Origin: Desulfuromonadaceae bacterium
GTDB taxonomy: Bacteria; Desulfobacterota; Desulfuromonadia; Desulfuromonadales; Desulfuromonadaceae
Length of the DNA stretch: 64,000 nt
Direction of reading: 5' to 3'
Assembly: GCA_016936455.1 (NCBI GenBank)
Contig: JAFGXV010000049.1
Location: 1-64,000 of the forward strand
Shown here: positions 43,668 to 52,971 of the stretch, piece after piece
How positions within the stretch are numbered: the stretch's first letter is position 1
How the letters are laid out: the number at the start of each line of letters is the position of its first letter
Program-made: the position numbers and the translations under genes
Notes under the pieces: generated by a model
What the model saw: the letters and a program-made list of their open reading frames with translations, nothing else
What the model was told of the DNA's origin: nothing
The model's database searches: none

Positions 43668-43773
43668 GGTCTTCCGTCGAGATGGATGGATGGGGACAGG
43701 GTGGGCAGTGCCGATTAAACGGGATCCTGTTTCATCTGTCAACTGCAGCAGGGGGTGGGCTGTTTCAGGAAAT

Positions 43774-43805
43774 AAAACGGGCCGGTCATTAGACCGGCCC
43801 GTTTT
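43774..43805. terminator. Bidirectional terminator
   Basis: A 14-bp stem (AAAACGGGCCGGTC and complement) with loop ATTA. It lies 12 bases past the stop of the five-haem cytochrome (minus strand) and separates it from the ttcA-type gene. Confidence 0.88.
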
Positions 43806-43817
43806 GTGGTTACCGCC

Positions 43818-45218
43818 TTATTCCGGGTTGCCGGAAGGATAGGTGGTGGGTTTCGAGCGCTTGTCGAGGCTGACAGTTTCCTGCCATTCACGCCACAGGG
43901 CCGCGCTGGACATGGTGCCGAACGGCTTGTACCAGAGCTGAACCGTAACGGTCATCTCGCGCTCCTCTGCGACTTGCCCGCCATTGTCCAGTTCTTCCAC
44001 CGGGAAGAAGATGTCAAAACGCTCTTCCACTTCCTTGCCAGGGGGCAGGCCGGTGTCTTCGACAATGGAGCTCTTCTCGTAGGGACCGCGTCCCATGTTG
44101 TTGCCGCGTGCCATCAGCTGAGGCGTCGGCATGTAGATAATTTCTTTTTCGAACAATTCGTCATCGTCTTCCGTAGCTGCTTTTACCGACAGAACCAGTC
44201 GGTTAGGGGTCGGTCAGCCGTCGGGAATGGAATGGCCGGATTTGTTCTTCATCTTGACCTTGACCACGGCCTTCGGCTTCAGGGTGCTGCCGTCAAGCCA
44301 CTGAGAGGCATAGGCATCAACCTCGAAGTCCAGCGCCATTTCCTGCATTTTTTCATCGCTGTAGCTCAGGATCTTGTGGCCCAGACCGCTTTTCTTCATG
44401 TGGCATTCCTGACAGGTCTCATGACCGCCTTCGGCCGTGTAGGCCCACATGTAGCTGCCGTACAGGGTGGCGCACTGGGTCGGGTTCTCCAGCTCCAGGT
44501 TCGGACCCATGCCATGGCATTGGCCGCAGAGGATGGACTCGTCCATGATCAGGCTGCGTTTCATCTTGGTGAATTTCGCGTCGTCGTGTTCACCGTCGTT
44601 GAAACCGTAAACCGTGTCGTGCTGCGGATAGCCATCGGTCCATTTGTGGGTGATGGCCATGCGGTTGTGGCACACGAGGCAGTTGATGTTTAGGCTGGTC
44701 AGGGTTTCCTGGTATGCGTCACGCTTGGCTGCGGCCTTTTTGTTGTCGGGGTCTTTCAGGGCCAGCTTGGCATTCTCATACCAGTCCAACAGGGTGTCGG
44801 CCAACTCGACAGCGACCTTGTCCTCCGCGTCAGCAAGCTGTGGCAGGTGGCACTTCATGCACCCCATAAAATGCTCAACCTTGATGTCCTTGGTGGTTTT
44901 GACGCCGGAGTATTCCCACGACATAAAGCCATTTTTCATGGCGGTGATCATGGTTGCCGCGGCACGGCCGGTTCCGTAAATGGAGCGTGCGTGGGGAGAA
45001 GCTTCCCACTGCTCGTGAGCTTCTTCATGACACTCGATACAGGACGAGGAGTCATACATGGCGATCAGCTCCTTGAGGCTGCTCGCCTTGCCGCTTTTTG
45101 CTGCAATGGTGCCGTCACGACCGACGCCGGCACCCAGCTTGGGGCTGGTGGCCGTGACGCAGGAGGTCGTTGCCAGCAGCGTCATGGCAGCGATACTGAT
45201 AACTCTGAGTAATTTCAT
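43818..45218 (-). CDS. Five-haem cytochrome c, probable selenoprotein (ExtL-like)
   Basis: The frame runs 466 residues if the TGA at 44216-44214 is read as selenocysteine (position 335): NKSGHSIPDG-Sec-PTPNRLVLSV. There are five CXXCH motifs before it: CIECH, CMKCH, CLVCH, CGQCH, CQECH. The 131 residues after the TGA contain no other stop and remain protein-like to a natural stop. Ten bases after the TGA is a 6-bp hairpin with a UGGUUCU loop, as in bacterial SECIS elements. The N-terminus is a signal with a weak lipobox (LLATTSC). It follows the ExtI- and ExtJ-like genes, matching Geobacter ext clusters where ExtL is a periplasmic five-haem cytochrome. ATG 45218 has better spacing to AGGA than 45224. 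Confidence 0.82.
44185..44203 (-). promoter_or_regulatory. Candidate bacterial SECIS element
   Basis: On the minus strand, ten bases after the in-frame TGA: ACCGAC, loop TGGTTCT, GTCGGT. The upper stem and a loop containing GGU(U/C)CU at this distance resemble the E. coli fdhF element (stem beginning 11 bases after UGA, loop AGGUCU). The stem also encodes the protein, as is usual for bacterial SECIS. Confidence 0.72.
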
Positions 45219-45247
45219 CGGCATTTCCTATTTGTTACGGTGAAAGT

Positions 45248-45280
45248 AAAGCTCCCGTCAGCAGGCTGACCGGGAGCTTT
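45248..45280. other. Intercistronic stem-loop
   Basis: AAAGCTCCCG-TCAGC pairs with GCTGA-C-CGGGAGCTTT with a one-base bulge. It lies between the small ExtJ-like gene and the five-haem cytochrome, directly before the latter's ribosome site. The minus-strand T run is poor, so it may be a partial terminator or processing site. Confidence 0.5.
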
Positions 45281-45300
45281 TCAGTAGTGCAGAGGTTTTT

Positions 45301-45528
45301 CTAGCAGCCGGTCAGTGCGTCCGCGCCGCCTTTGGCTTTTGATTTTTTAACTTTCATATCAACTTCGGCACCGACATCAATTTTTTTTGCATCTTTACCG
45401 TCAACTTTTACCGAAACGATGTCGCCATCAACGGCGGTAACGGTACCTTCGATTTTGCCTGCAAAGGCTGCGCTGCTGATGCCACCGATGAATGCTGCTG
45501 CTGCGATCAATACGACCAGTTTTTTCAT
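45301..45528 (-). CDS. Small exported protein, ExtJ-like
   Basis: 75 residues. A signal peptide (ISSAAFA cleavage) precedes a mature domain of about 50 residues with a small beta fold, GKIEGTVTAVDGDIVSVKV, then a Lys-rich stretch and a C-terminal Cys (ADALTGC). It has AAGGAG seven bases before the ATG. Small proteins of this type (ExtJ/ExtK) lie between the porin and the cytochrome in Geobacter ext clusters. The name is by context and general resemblance. Confidence 0.65.
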   Translation of the reverse strand: MKKLVVLIAAAAFIGGISSAAFAGKIEGTVTAVDGDIVSVKVDGKDAKKIDVGAEVDMKVKKSKAKGGADALTGC

Positions 45529-45609
45529 GATATCTCTCCTTACGTTTGTTGGGTATGCCGGGGCGTTTCAACGATTGAATCGCTCCCGTTCTGTTACAGT
45601 TGTGTTGTT

Positions 45610-47427
45610 CTAGAACCAGGCTTCGATGGTCAGGTAGGCCTGATCCATGCGGTCGATCGGTGCCCAGAACTGTGCGTTGAGCGGATCGTCGAGGTCATCG
45701 ACATCCACCGGTGCGCCCAGCCAGTTGCCGCTGCCGGTGTAATCGTACTCATAGTGCTGGAAGCCAAGGCGCATGAAGGCGGCACACTTGTCGCTGAGCA
45801 GTTCGCCAACGGGCAGATCCCAGATCATGTAGACTTCGCCAACGTGACCGCGGGTGGCCAGCTTGGACTGAGTCATGTCGTCGTGGCCGGGGGTCATGGA
45901 GATCCAGTACTTGGTGCCGTAGTTGTACTCCAGACCGAATTTCAGGCCCAGGTCATCCAGGTCGTAGCGAACGCCAGCGTAGACGCAGTAGCCGTCTTTC
46001 TCGCCCGGATCTTCCCACCAGGAGCCGAGTAGGGTGGAACCCATCTCGTCAACGCCATCCGGATCGGTATGGCTCCAGCCGCCAGACAGGAAGTAGTTGA
46101 GGTCAGCAAATTTGTTCATGTAGACAAACGAGGTGTGGTAGATGTTGCCCAGATTCTCGGTGTCCAGAGTGCCGTTACTAATAGTGTGATCAGGGTCGAT
46201 AGCCAGTTCCAGCGGGTTGTAGAAAGTGACACCGTCGGGAACGTTGACAATGTTGGCGGCCAGGAAACTCTGGACGTTCAGGAACTGATGACCTTGGTCG
46301 ATAACATCCCAGCTGAGCCCGCCGAAGTCCATATCATCCAGGTTATTGGCGTTGTCCAGGGGCCCTGCTTCGAAGCCACGGCCGTAGCAGAAGCGCAGTT
46401 TGCTGTAGCCCAGCTCGTCGCTGAAGATGTTTTTGAAGCGGTAGCCGAGGGAGATGCCGTCAAAGGCATAGTCCATGAAATTGACCGGTGTCGCCATGCG
46501 CTCGTCGCGACCCATGCGCAGGTTGGCAGGCGGGCCATCAGTCGTCGGACGACGACCAACGGAGAACCAGATGGGCAGATCAAATACGTTGGTCCAGTTG
46601 ATGTAGCCACGGTCGACGCGCAGCACGCTGTCGTCCGGCTGACGAGTGGTGGCACCATCCATCTCGGAGAAGGAGTTCATGGTGTAAGGACCAGCGGTCG
46701 TCGGGTTGCTTTGCATACCCCATGCTTTGTACATGGCCAAGCGACCCTTGAATGTTACGTTCTCAGACACCTTTGCATTGACGCCGAGGCGGAAGCGGTT
46801 GGTGTAGAGTAGGTCGTTTTTGTAAGAGTCTTTTGCTGCCATTTCGTAACCAATGGGGCCCATTGTGCTAACATCCCACGCACCGAGTGCTGCTCCGATT
46901 GCAGCAGGAGTTTGTGGGAAACCAGCGGTGGCTAGCGCATTGAAGTTTTCAATCATGAACTTGCGATCTGCTGCAGAAACACCTTGCATCATGGAGACTG
47001 CACCCTGTACTGCCGTTGTCATCATAGCGGACTTTTCGGCAGTTGTTAGGGTGGGATTGGCATTCAGTGCCGACAAATTGAAACCTTGTCCTTGGATCAT
47101 GTTCGATGTGGCATCAGCAATGCTATCTGCTGCCCAATAAGCTTTGGTGTCGGCATCACTGTAGTCGGCGCGGAAACGGTAGTCGCCAGAGAACGATATG
47201 CGGTCGTTGTTGTCCCATTTGGCTGCTTTGCTTTCCAGCAGTTCAACCACGTCGGCGTTGTCATCGGACGTTTCACGGACTTCGTTCAGTTGCTCTTGCA
47301 GAACACTGAGTTGTTCGGTCAGAAGTTGAATCTGACGGGCCAAATCCTCTGTAGTGGGCGCTGCGAAGCTGGCGGCAGGAACCAGCATCAGGGCCGCGAG
47401 AATCAGGCCGAGGGCTTTTTTCACCAT
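45610..47427 (-). CDS. Outer-membrane porin, ExtI-like (DUF3373)
   Basis: 605 residues. Signal peptide (LVPAASFA), then an N-terminal coiled coil (TEDLARQIQLLTEQLSVLQEQL), then a long series of amphipathic beta strands ending in AWF, the terminal Phe expected for outer-membrane barrels. This design matches the DUF3373-type channel ExtI of Geobacter extHIJKL clusters, a porin tied to electron transfer and to selenite/tellurite uptake. A strong AAGGAGG precedes ATG 47427; the 36-codon extension in the track is rejected. A CTGGCAC sequence at 47583-47577 (minus) might be part of a sigma-54 promoter, with an imperfect -12. It is the first gene of the cluster. Confidence 0.75.
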   Translation of the reverse strand: MVKKALGLILAALMLVPAASFAAPTTEDLARQIQLLTEQLSVLQEQLNEVRETSDDNADVVELLESKAAKWDNNDRISFSGDYRFRADYSDADTKAYWAADSIADATSNMIQGQGFNLSALNANPTLTTAEKSAMMTTAVQGAVSMMQGVSAADRKFMIENFNALATAGFPQTPAAIGAALGAWDVSTMGPIGYEMAAKDSYKNDLLYTNRFRLGVNAKVSENVTFKGRLAMYKAWGMQSNPTTAGPYTMNSFSEMDGATTRQPDDSVLRVDRGYINWTNVFDLPIWFSVGRRPTTDGPPANLRMGRDERMATPVNFMDYAFDGISLGYRFKNIFSDELGYSKLRFCYGRGFEAGPLDNANNLDDMDFGGLSWDVIDQGHQFLNVQSFLAANIVNVPDGVTFYNPLELAIDPDHTISNGTLDTENLGNIYHTSFVYMNKFADLNYFLSGGWSHTDPDGVDEMGSTLLGSWWEDPGEKDGYCVYAGVRYDLDDLGLKFGLEYNYGTKYWISMTPGHDDMTQSKLATRGHVGEVYMIWDLPVGELLSDKCAAFMRLGFQHYEYDYTGSGNWLGAPVDVDDLDDPLNAQFWAPIDRMDQAYLTIEAWF

Positions 47428-47698
47428 GTTTTTGCCTCCTTTGGTGCGTTGTGATGTGATGGAGCCACCGCCTTTTGGCAGTGTTAAGGCGATAACTCCG
47501 GCTTTATTTTTCTTTCCGTGATTTGGCGTTGTCACCGCGATTCAGCCAAATCTCTTTATATGCGTATAACACAATGTGTGCCAGAATTGTAACCGGTTGG
47601 AATGAATAGCCATTCTAAAGGGAGATGTTTTCTGTTGACTGTTTTGCAGCGATATCACGGTTTCTGTTGCGTAAAATCGCTGTGTTAAAGAACGAAAA

Positions 47699-47727
47699 AA
47701 AGCGGGGTGATGTGTTCACCCCGCTTT
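47699..47727 (-). terminator. Intrinsic terminator of glutamate synthase operon
   Basis: A 12-bp stem (AAAGCGGGGTGA and complement), loop TGTGT, followed on the minus strand by TTTTTTT. It lies 27 bases after the stop of the oxidoreductase gene. Confidence 0.9.
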
Positions 47728-47753
47728 GTGCCGTCTATGGATGTCGTTGGTGA

Positions 47754-50078
47754 TTAGACCACCTGCTCCATGGTCCAGATGCCACAGGGACAGATGCCGG
47801 AGCAGATACCGCAGCCGATGCATAAATGGGCATCGGAAACGTATTCAAAACTGCCGTCTTCCTTCTCAATGCGGCGGATAGCCGCTTCGGGACAGGCTTC
47901 GAGACAGAAGGAACAGTCCCGGCAGGTGCCGCAGGAGATGCAGCGTGTGGTTTCTTCGCGGGCGTCATTGACCTGTAGGCGGCCGCGATTGCGCGGACGG
48001 AACAGTTCCTTGCTCAGACGGTGCTGTGGAATGACTTCCGGCTTTTTGCGTTCGATGATTTCCAGGCCGTTGAGGAAGTCGCTGCAGTAGTCAGCGGCTT
48101 CGTGCCCGTGGCCAATGGCATTGGTCAGCAGGCCGGGCCGGGTGGTGTCGCCGATGGCGAACACGTTGTCGATGCGCTCTTGTCCGGTTTTAATCTGCCA
48201 GCAGCCATTGACATTCATCATGCCGCGGTCGGTCAGCCACTCCGTCGGCACGTAGGACAGGTCCGGACGCTCACCGATGGAGATGATGACGGAGTCCGCT
48301 TCGATCAGCTCGCCGTCCTTGGTGTGCAGACCCTTTTCGCTGATTTTTTCAGTGTAGACCGGCCAACGGATTTCGCCACCCAGGGATTTGACGTGGTCAA
48401 TCTCCTTCTGGTAGGCCGCCGGGCGCTGGACGTCGATGGCAATGACTTTTTTAGCCCCGGCGGTGTAGGCTCCGAGGACCACGTCCATACCGGCATTGCC
48501 GGCGCCAATGACCACGACTCTGTCGCCGATGGCCGGACGTTCGCCAGCGTTGATCTGCTTGAGGAAGTCCAGACCCTTGACCAGCCGCTCGTGACCGGGG
48601 AAGGGGATGACGACCGGGTTGTGCGCACCGGAGGCAATAACCACGGCATCATGCTGCTGACGCAGTTTGTCAAACAGTGCGCGATCGATTTTACAATTCA
48701 GCTCGGCCTTGACCCCGATGCTGAGAATGCGCTCAATCTCTTTTTCCAGGATTTCCGCGGGCAGGCGTTCTGTCGGGATGACCTGCCACAGCTTGCCACC
48801 GAGATGGCGATCGGCTTCGTAGACGGTGACCGCATGGCCCTGCAGACGCAACTGCCAGGCGGCAGACAGACCGCCGGGGCCGCCACCGATGACCGCAACG
48901 GACTTGCCCGTGTCCGCAGCGCAGGCTGGTGCCGGGATGTCGATGGACAGCTTGCCGAGCTGCTTCATGGAAACCGGCGTGTCGAGGAAGCGACGGCTGC
49001 AGGCATCCATACACAGATTCGGGCACACCATGCCGCAGACACTGCCGGGGAAGGGGGAGTAGCGCAGAACCAGCTGCAGGGCCTCGGTTTCTTTGCCCTC
49101 GCGCAGCAGTTTGAGTCGATCCTGTGTCGGGATGAACGACGGACAAGAGGACTGGCACGGAGCGGCGTAGCGCTTTTCCATCCAATGCGGGATTTTCAGC
49201 CGGTCGTCGCCACTGTTGACCAGACAGGCGACATGGTTGTAATCGTCCTTGACGATGTCGCCGAAGATGCCGCCTTCAACCCATTTGTTGAGACGGAATT
49301 CCCGGATGCTGATGCGGTCCTTGGCGTTGCGTTCCTCGTAGGTCTTGGCGACGATTTTCTTCCACTGGCCCATGTCGGACAGGGTGTCCAGCAGTTCGCT
49401 GCGATCGATACGTGTCAGAAACTCAGGCAGGCCGGCCTGCAAAAAAGCCTGGTCGGCCTGATCGAGGTCGACCAGCCAGACGTCGTCGGACAGGCCGTTA
49501 ACCGGACCGCGGACGTAGACGGTGCCGCCGACCATGCCCATGCAAGCGCGATCGCCGAGTACGGAATCGAACTCTTCGCAGTCAACGCCGCAGATCACGG
49601 CCAGACCGCCACCCATGAACTCAAACGAGAACGAGCCGGTTTTACGCAGCACCCACAGTTCGGGCTGGGAAAAGGCGGGGTCGTGTTTCATCAGCGAGCC
49701 GCTGCGGGTGCCGACCTGGCCGGCGACGAAGATTTTGCCGCTGGCTGCGCAGTGTGCTGTGGTGTCGCCACTGTCGCCCTTGATGGTCAGGGTGGCGCCG
49801 GCATTCAGCCAGCCGGCATCAGCCGGTGCGGAGCCTTCGACCAGGATGTCCGTGCCATCGAGACCGAAGGAGCCGACACGTTGGCCGGGGTTCTTGACGG
49901 TGAAGGCCAGAGGGGCGCCATCCGAGGTCCACAGCGGACCACCAATGTCGTGATGGCCCGAGGAGAGAACTTCAAAGGACGTCTCGCCCTGCTCAAGGGC
50001 GGCGTAGATCTGTTGCAGCAGTTTCTGGGTGGAAATCCGCCGCTTGTTATCATCAAATCCGTTTATCTGAACAGCCAT
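47754..50078 (-). CDS. Glutamate synthase: GXGXG domain fused to GltD-type oxidoreductase
   Basis: 774 residues. Residues 1-~260 are the GltB C-terminal beta-helix (GXGXG repeats, e.g. NAGATLTIKGDSGD, GGTVYVRGPVNG). Residues ~300-680 are a GltD-like NAD(P)H/FAD oxidoreductase with CxxxC iron-sulfur motifs (CQSSCP, CGMVCPNLCMDAC), an FAD Rossmann motif (VIGGGPGGLSAAW) and an NADPH one (VIGAGNAGMD). The C-terminal ~90 residues carry extra 4Fe-4S clusters (CISCGTCRDCSFC, CIGCGICSGICPCG). It supplies electrons for the FMN synthase encoded next door. AAGGAGG precedes the ATG. Third gene of a three-gene operon. Confidence 0.9.
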   Translation of the reverse strand: MAVQINGFDDNKRRISTQKLLQQIYAALEQGETSFEVLSSGHHDIGGPLWTSDGAPLAFTVKNPGQRVGSFGLDGTDILVEGSAPADAGWLNAGATLTIKGDSGDTTAHCAASGKIFVAGQVGTRSGSLMKHDPAFSQPELWVLRKTGSFSFEFMGGGLAVICGVDCEEFDSVLGDRACMGMVGGTVYVRGPVNGLSDDVWLVDLDQADQAFLQAGLPEFLTRIDRSELLDTLSDMGQWKKIVAKTYEERNAKDRISIREFRLNKWVEGGIFGDIVKDDYNHVACLVNSGDDRLKIPHWMEKRYAAPCQSSCPSFIPTQDRLKLLREGKETEALQLVLRYSPFPGSVCGMVCPNLCMDACSRRFLDTPVSMKQLGKLSIDIPAPACAADTGKSVAVIGGGPGGLSAAWQLRLQGHAVTVYEADRHLGGKLWQVIPTERLPAEILEKEIERILSIGVKAELNCKIDRALFDKLRQQHDAVVIASGAHNPVVIPFPGHERLVKGLDFLKQINAGERPAIGDRVVVIGAGNAGMDVVLGAYTAGAKKVIAIDVQRPAAYQKEIDHVKSLGGEIRWPVYTEKISEKGLHTKDGELIEADSVIISIGERPDLSYVPTEWLTDRGMMNVNGCWQIKTGQERIDNVFAIGDTTRPGLLTNAIGHGHEAADYCSDFLNGLEIIERKKPEVIPQHRLSKELFRPRNRGRLQVNDAREETTRCISCGTCRDCSFCLEACPEAAIRRIEKEDGSFEYVSDAHLCIGCGICSGICPCGIWTMEQVV

Positions 50079-50100
50079 GAATTTATCCTCCTTGGCTTTC

Positions 50101-51744
50101 TTAACACACGTACTGGATTTTCAGGCGATTGGCGACGGCCTGATCCACCGCGACCAGGGCATCTGCACGACCGACAGGCAGTGACGAGTTGCCGATAGGC
50201 GCCATCATCTTCTTCAGTTCCTGGTCCATCGCCAAAAAGTAGTTGACGATGTTTTCCGCGACCCGTTCCGGGTTGAGGCGGTGAGCCAGGGCCGGACTCT
50301 GGGTGGTGATGCCTGCCGGGCACAGGCCGGTGTTGCAGGCATTGCAGCGCCCCATGTCATTGCCGACGCAGCCGGCCATCTGCAGAATCAGCTTGCCGGA
50401 GAATACGCCGTTGGCACCGAGGCAGATCATCTTGAAGGCATCGGCAGCCAGATCGCCGGTTTTGCCGAGACCGCCGGCCGCCCACAGCGGAATCTGACCC
50501 TGGCGGCCCTGCTGGACCGCTGCCAGATAGCAGTCACGCAGCTTGCTGACGATGGGATGTCCGGTGTGGTCGAGGGAGACTTCGTGGGCTGCCGCCGTGC
50601 CGCCATCAATGCCGTCGAGGAAGAAACCGCCGACGATGTTGTACGGATCGCGGACCAGGTTGTTGAATACCGAGACGCTGGTAGCCGAGGCGGCAACCTT
50701 GATGGCCACGGGGACGCGGAACTTGAAGGCGGCGTTGAAGGAGAGGAACATCTTCTGAACGCTCTCTTCGATGGAGTACAGGCCCTGGTGGTTGGGCGGG
50801 CTGAGCAGGTCAGCCTTGGGCACGCCGCGGATAGCCATGATGTGCTCGGCTACCTTCTGCGCCTGCAGCAGGCCACCGTCACCGGGCTTGGCTCCCTGGC
50901 CGATCTTGATCAGGACGCCGGCCGGATCTTCAACCATGTCCGGCATGGCCTTGATGATGCGGTTCCAGCCGAAGTGACCGGAGGCAATCTGCAGAATCAG
51001 ATATTTAAGGTATTTGCTTTTCAGCAGTCGCACCGGCACGCCGCCTTCACCGGAGCACATGCGCACCGGCAGCCCGCATTCCTCGTTAAGGTAGGCCACG
51101 GCCATGGCGACGCCTTCCCACATGCGCCAGGACAGGGCGCCAATGGACATGTCGCCGATGATGACCGGGTAGATCCAGTTGACCGGTGGTGCCTGACCGG
51201 TGGTGGTGAGCTTGCCGTCCGGACCGACAGCCAGCGGCAGATCCTTGGCCGGCAGGATGCGGCCGAAGGGGGCCAGCATATCAAACGTGTGGCGCTGGGC
51301 GTCGAGGCTCGGGTCGGTCATCTGTGAGATGCGGCCAACACGCAGCTGATCCAGGGTGCGCGTGCTGCCGGTGAGGTTTTTGCGTCCGCCACGCTTGATG
51401 GAATCGCCACCGATGCAACGGGTGACGATGGGGTGGCGCGTGTCCGGGTTGCGCACCGGACGGATGGCGTCATTCGGGCAGACCTTTTCACAGATGCCGC
51501 AGCCGCGGCAGTAATTTTTCAGGGAGTTGACCTGCTTGATCACAGGCACGGCGGAAAAACGGGCACGCGGGTCGGGCAGATCCCCTTCGGAAAAGACCAT
51601 GCGCCGTTTTTCGATTTTTGGCTCAATGGCGCGGAACGAACAGGCCGCGACACAGGAGCCACACAGGGTGCAGCGACTGGCGTCGTAGACGATTTTCCAC
51701 GGCAGATCGTTGGGTGTGGTGTCGTGAATTTTTATTGTTTCCAT
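50101..51744 (-). CDS. Glutamate synthase, FMN-binding synthase subunit with ferredoxin domain
   Basis: 547 residues. The N-terminal 80 residues hold two ferredoxin-like clusters (CTLCGSCVAAC, CRGCGICEKVC). The rest is the glutamate synthase domain 2 TIM barrel: VRMCSGEGG, IKIGQGAKPGDGG, VSLDHTGHP, WAAGGLGKTGD and the 3Fe-4S loop CVGNDMGRCNACNTGLC. It joins ammonia to 2-oxoglutarate at FMN. The 5' end overlaps the amidotransferase gene by 13 bases, implying coupled translation. This is the archaeal-type division of glutamate synthase over several chains. Confidence 0.9.
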   Translation of the reverse strand: METIKIHDTTPNDLPWKIVYDASRCTLCGSCVAACSFRAIEPKIEKRRMVFSEGDLPDPRARFSAVPVIKQVNSLKNYCRGCGICEKVCPNDAIRPVRNPDTRHPIVTRCIGGDSIKRGGRKNLTGSTRTLDQLRVGRISQMTDPSLDAQRHTFDMLAPFGRILPAKDLPLAVGPDGKLTTTGQAPPVNWIYPVIIGDMSIGALSWRMWEGVAMAVAYLNEECGLPVRMCSGEGGVPVRLLKSKYLKYLILQIASGHFGWNRIIKAMPDMVEDPAGVLIKIGQGAKPGDGGLLQAQKVAEHIMAIRGVPKADLLSPPNHQGLYSIEESVQKMFLSFNAAFKFRVPVAIKVAASATSVSVFNNLVRDPYNIVGGFFLDGIDGGTAAAHEVSLDHTGHPIVSKLRDCYLAAVQQGRQGQIPLWAAGGLGKTGDLAADAFKMICLGANGVFSGKLILQMAGCVGNDMGRCNACNTGLCPAGITTQSPALAHRLNPERVAENIVNYFLAMDQELKKMMAPIGNSSLPVGRADALVAVDQAVANRLKIQYVC

Positions 51745-52838
51745 CGTACAACCTCCAGGCTGTCGTCAATCATCACAATTTCGCGCTCGTTGGGGTAGAT
51801 GTCCGTATTCCATGCGCGATCCGGCAGAATTTCGTTGATCCCGCAGACTTCAGATGAAATGACGACCGTATCATCCGTGCGTCCGACCACGACCGGGCGC
51901 AGTTTCTTGGCATCGCAGCAGGTGAACAGGGTATTGTCCGGCAGGACGCCGATTACGGTGTTCGGACCGTTGAGCTCGAGGTTGGCCAGTGACTGGCGGA
52001 TGGCCCGCAGCTGCTCGGCGTCGTCGCGTTTGCTCAATTCATCAAACGGCAGGGGTGTGACGACGTGTTTGTAGTAGGGCAGCGGCCAGCCCAGTTGGCG
52101 GTGGACGTAGTGCAGGGTGTAGAGGAAGCACTGGGAGTCGGACTCGAAGCCGATGTAGCCGCGGTGCAGCTTGGCCTGTATCTCCTTGTTCTTCTGGTAG
52201 AAGGTGTTTTCACCGTTGGCCAGCGCGGTGTATCCCTGCAGGAAAAAGGGGTGGGCCGCGTAGCGAACGATGTCGTAGTTGGTGTTCTGGCGGCACTGGG
52301 CCGTGATGACCTTGGCGCTGAACTTGCCATCTTCCTGCCACAGGTTGAAAAAGGTGCCGATATCCTTCGGATCGCCAATTTCTTTCAGCGTTACCACATC
52401 GGGCCAGAAAGAGTAGACAAATCCCCTTTCCTCCGGCTCAAGCGCCTTGCGCATTTTTAGGCGCATGTCGAGCAGCAGTTCCTCTTTTTCCTTGACGCTG
52501 GCCTTGTTGTAGCTGCGGGGGTAGGAAAAAGTTTCGAACACGTAGTTGGGCATGGCAATGATGTCCAGATCATTGCTCGGGAAAGTTTCCGGAACCCATT
52601 GCAGAACGCGGCGGAAGCCGGCTTCATGCAGGATGTCCTCCGCGATCTTGAGGCCTTCATCGGTACAGGCCATGGACAGGGTCGGAAGGTCCTTGTAGGC
52701 CTCAAAAATGCCTCCCAGATCCTGCATGACCATGGCAAAGCCGGAGTTGTCGTGGCCTTTCTGTTGGGATTGCATCAACTGCAGGGCTTTGCAGGGGTGT
52801 ATGTAGTTTTTGCTTTTAATCGCTCCGATACGACACAT
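51732..52838 (-). CDS. Glutamate synthase, class II amidotransferase subunit
   Basis: 368 residues starting Met-Cys-Arg-Ile-Gly, the processed N-terminal Cys nucleophile of class II (Ntn) glutamine amidotransferases. SQQKGHDNSGFAM follows as the usual glutamine-binding stretch. It releases ammonia from glutamine for the FMN subunit. AGGAGG lies before the ATG. First gene of the operon, with about 180 bases upstream to ilvE. Confidence 0.9.
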   Translation of the reverse strand: MCRIGAIKSKNYIHPCKALQLMQSQQKGHDNSGFAMVMQDLGGIFEAYKDLPTLSMACTDEGLKIAEDILHEAGFRRVLQWVPETFPSNDLDIIAMPNYVFETFSYPRSYNKASVKEKEELLLDMRLKMRKALEPEERGFVYSFWPDVVTLKEIGDPKDIGTFFNLWQEDGKFSAKVITAQCRQNTNYDIVRYAAHPFFLQGYTALANGENTFYQKNKEIQAKLHRGYIGFESDSQCFLYTLHYVHRQLGWPLPYYKHVVTPLPFDELSKRDDAEQLRAIRQSLANLELNGPNTVIGVLPDNTLFTCCDAKKLRPVVVGRTDDTVVISSEVCGINEILPDRAWNTDIYPNEREIVMIDDSLEVVRWKQ

Positions 52839-52971
52839 ACGCTTTCCTCCTGAAATATTTTACAGGGATAAAAGCAAATATCGTGCCGATCTCATGATCT
52901 GGTTAAGTGCTTGACTTTGTGGGTGGAATTTGCAGGGGGATGGTGGCTTTAAGCTGTTTGTGAGTAGGGGT

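Noticed and set aside
43818-44156. Separate 112-residue gene downstream of the five-haem cytochrome
   Set aside because: It has no standard start with ribosome site, is in the same frame as the cytochrome and is joined to it by an open stretch after a single TGA with a SECIS-like hairpin; treated as the C-terminal part of a selenoprotein.
48021-50198. 725-codon ORF on the plus strand
   Set aside because: Shadow of the glutamate synthase fusion on the opposite strand; no recognisable motif and no ribosome site.
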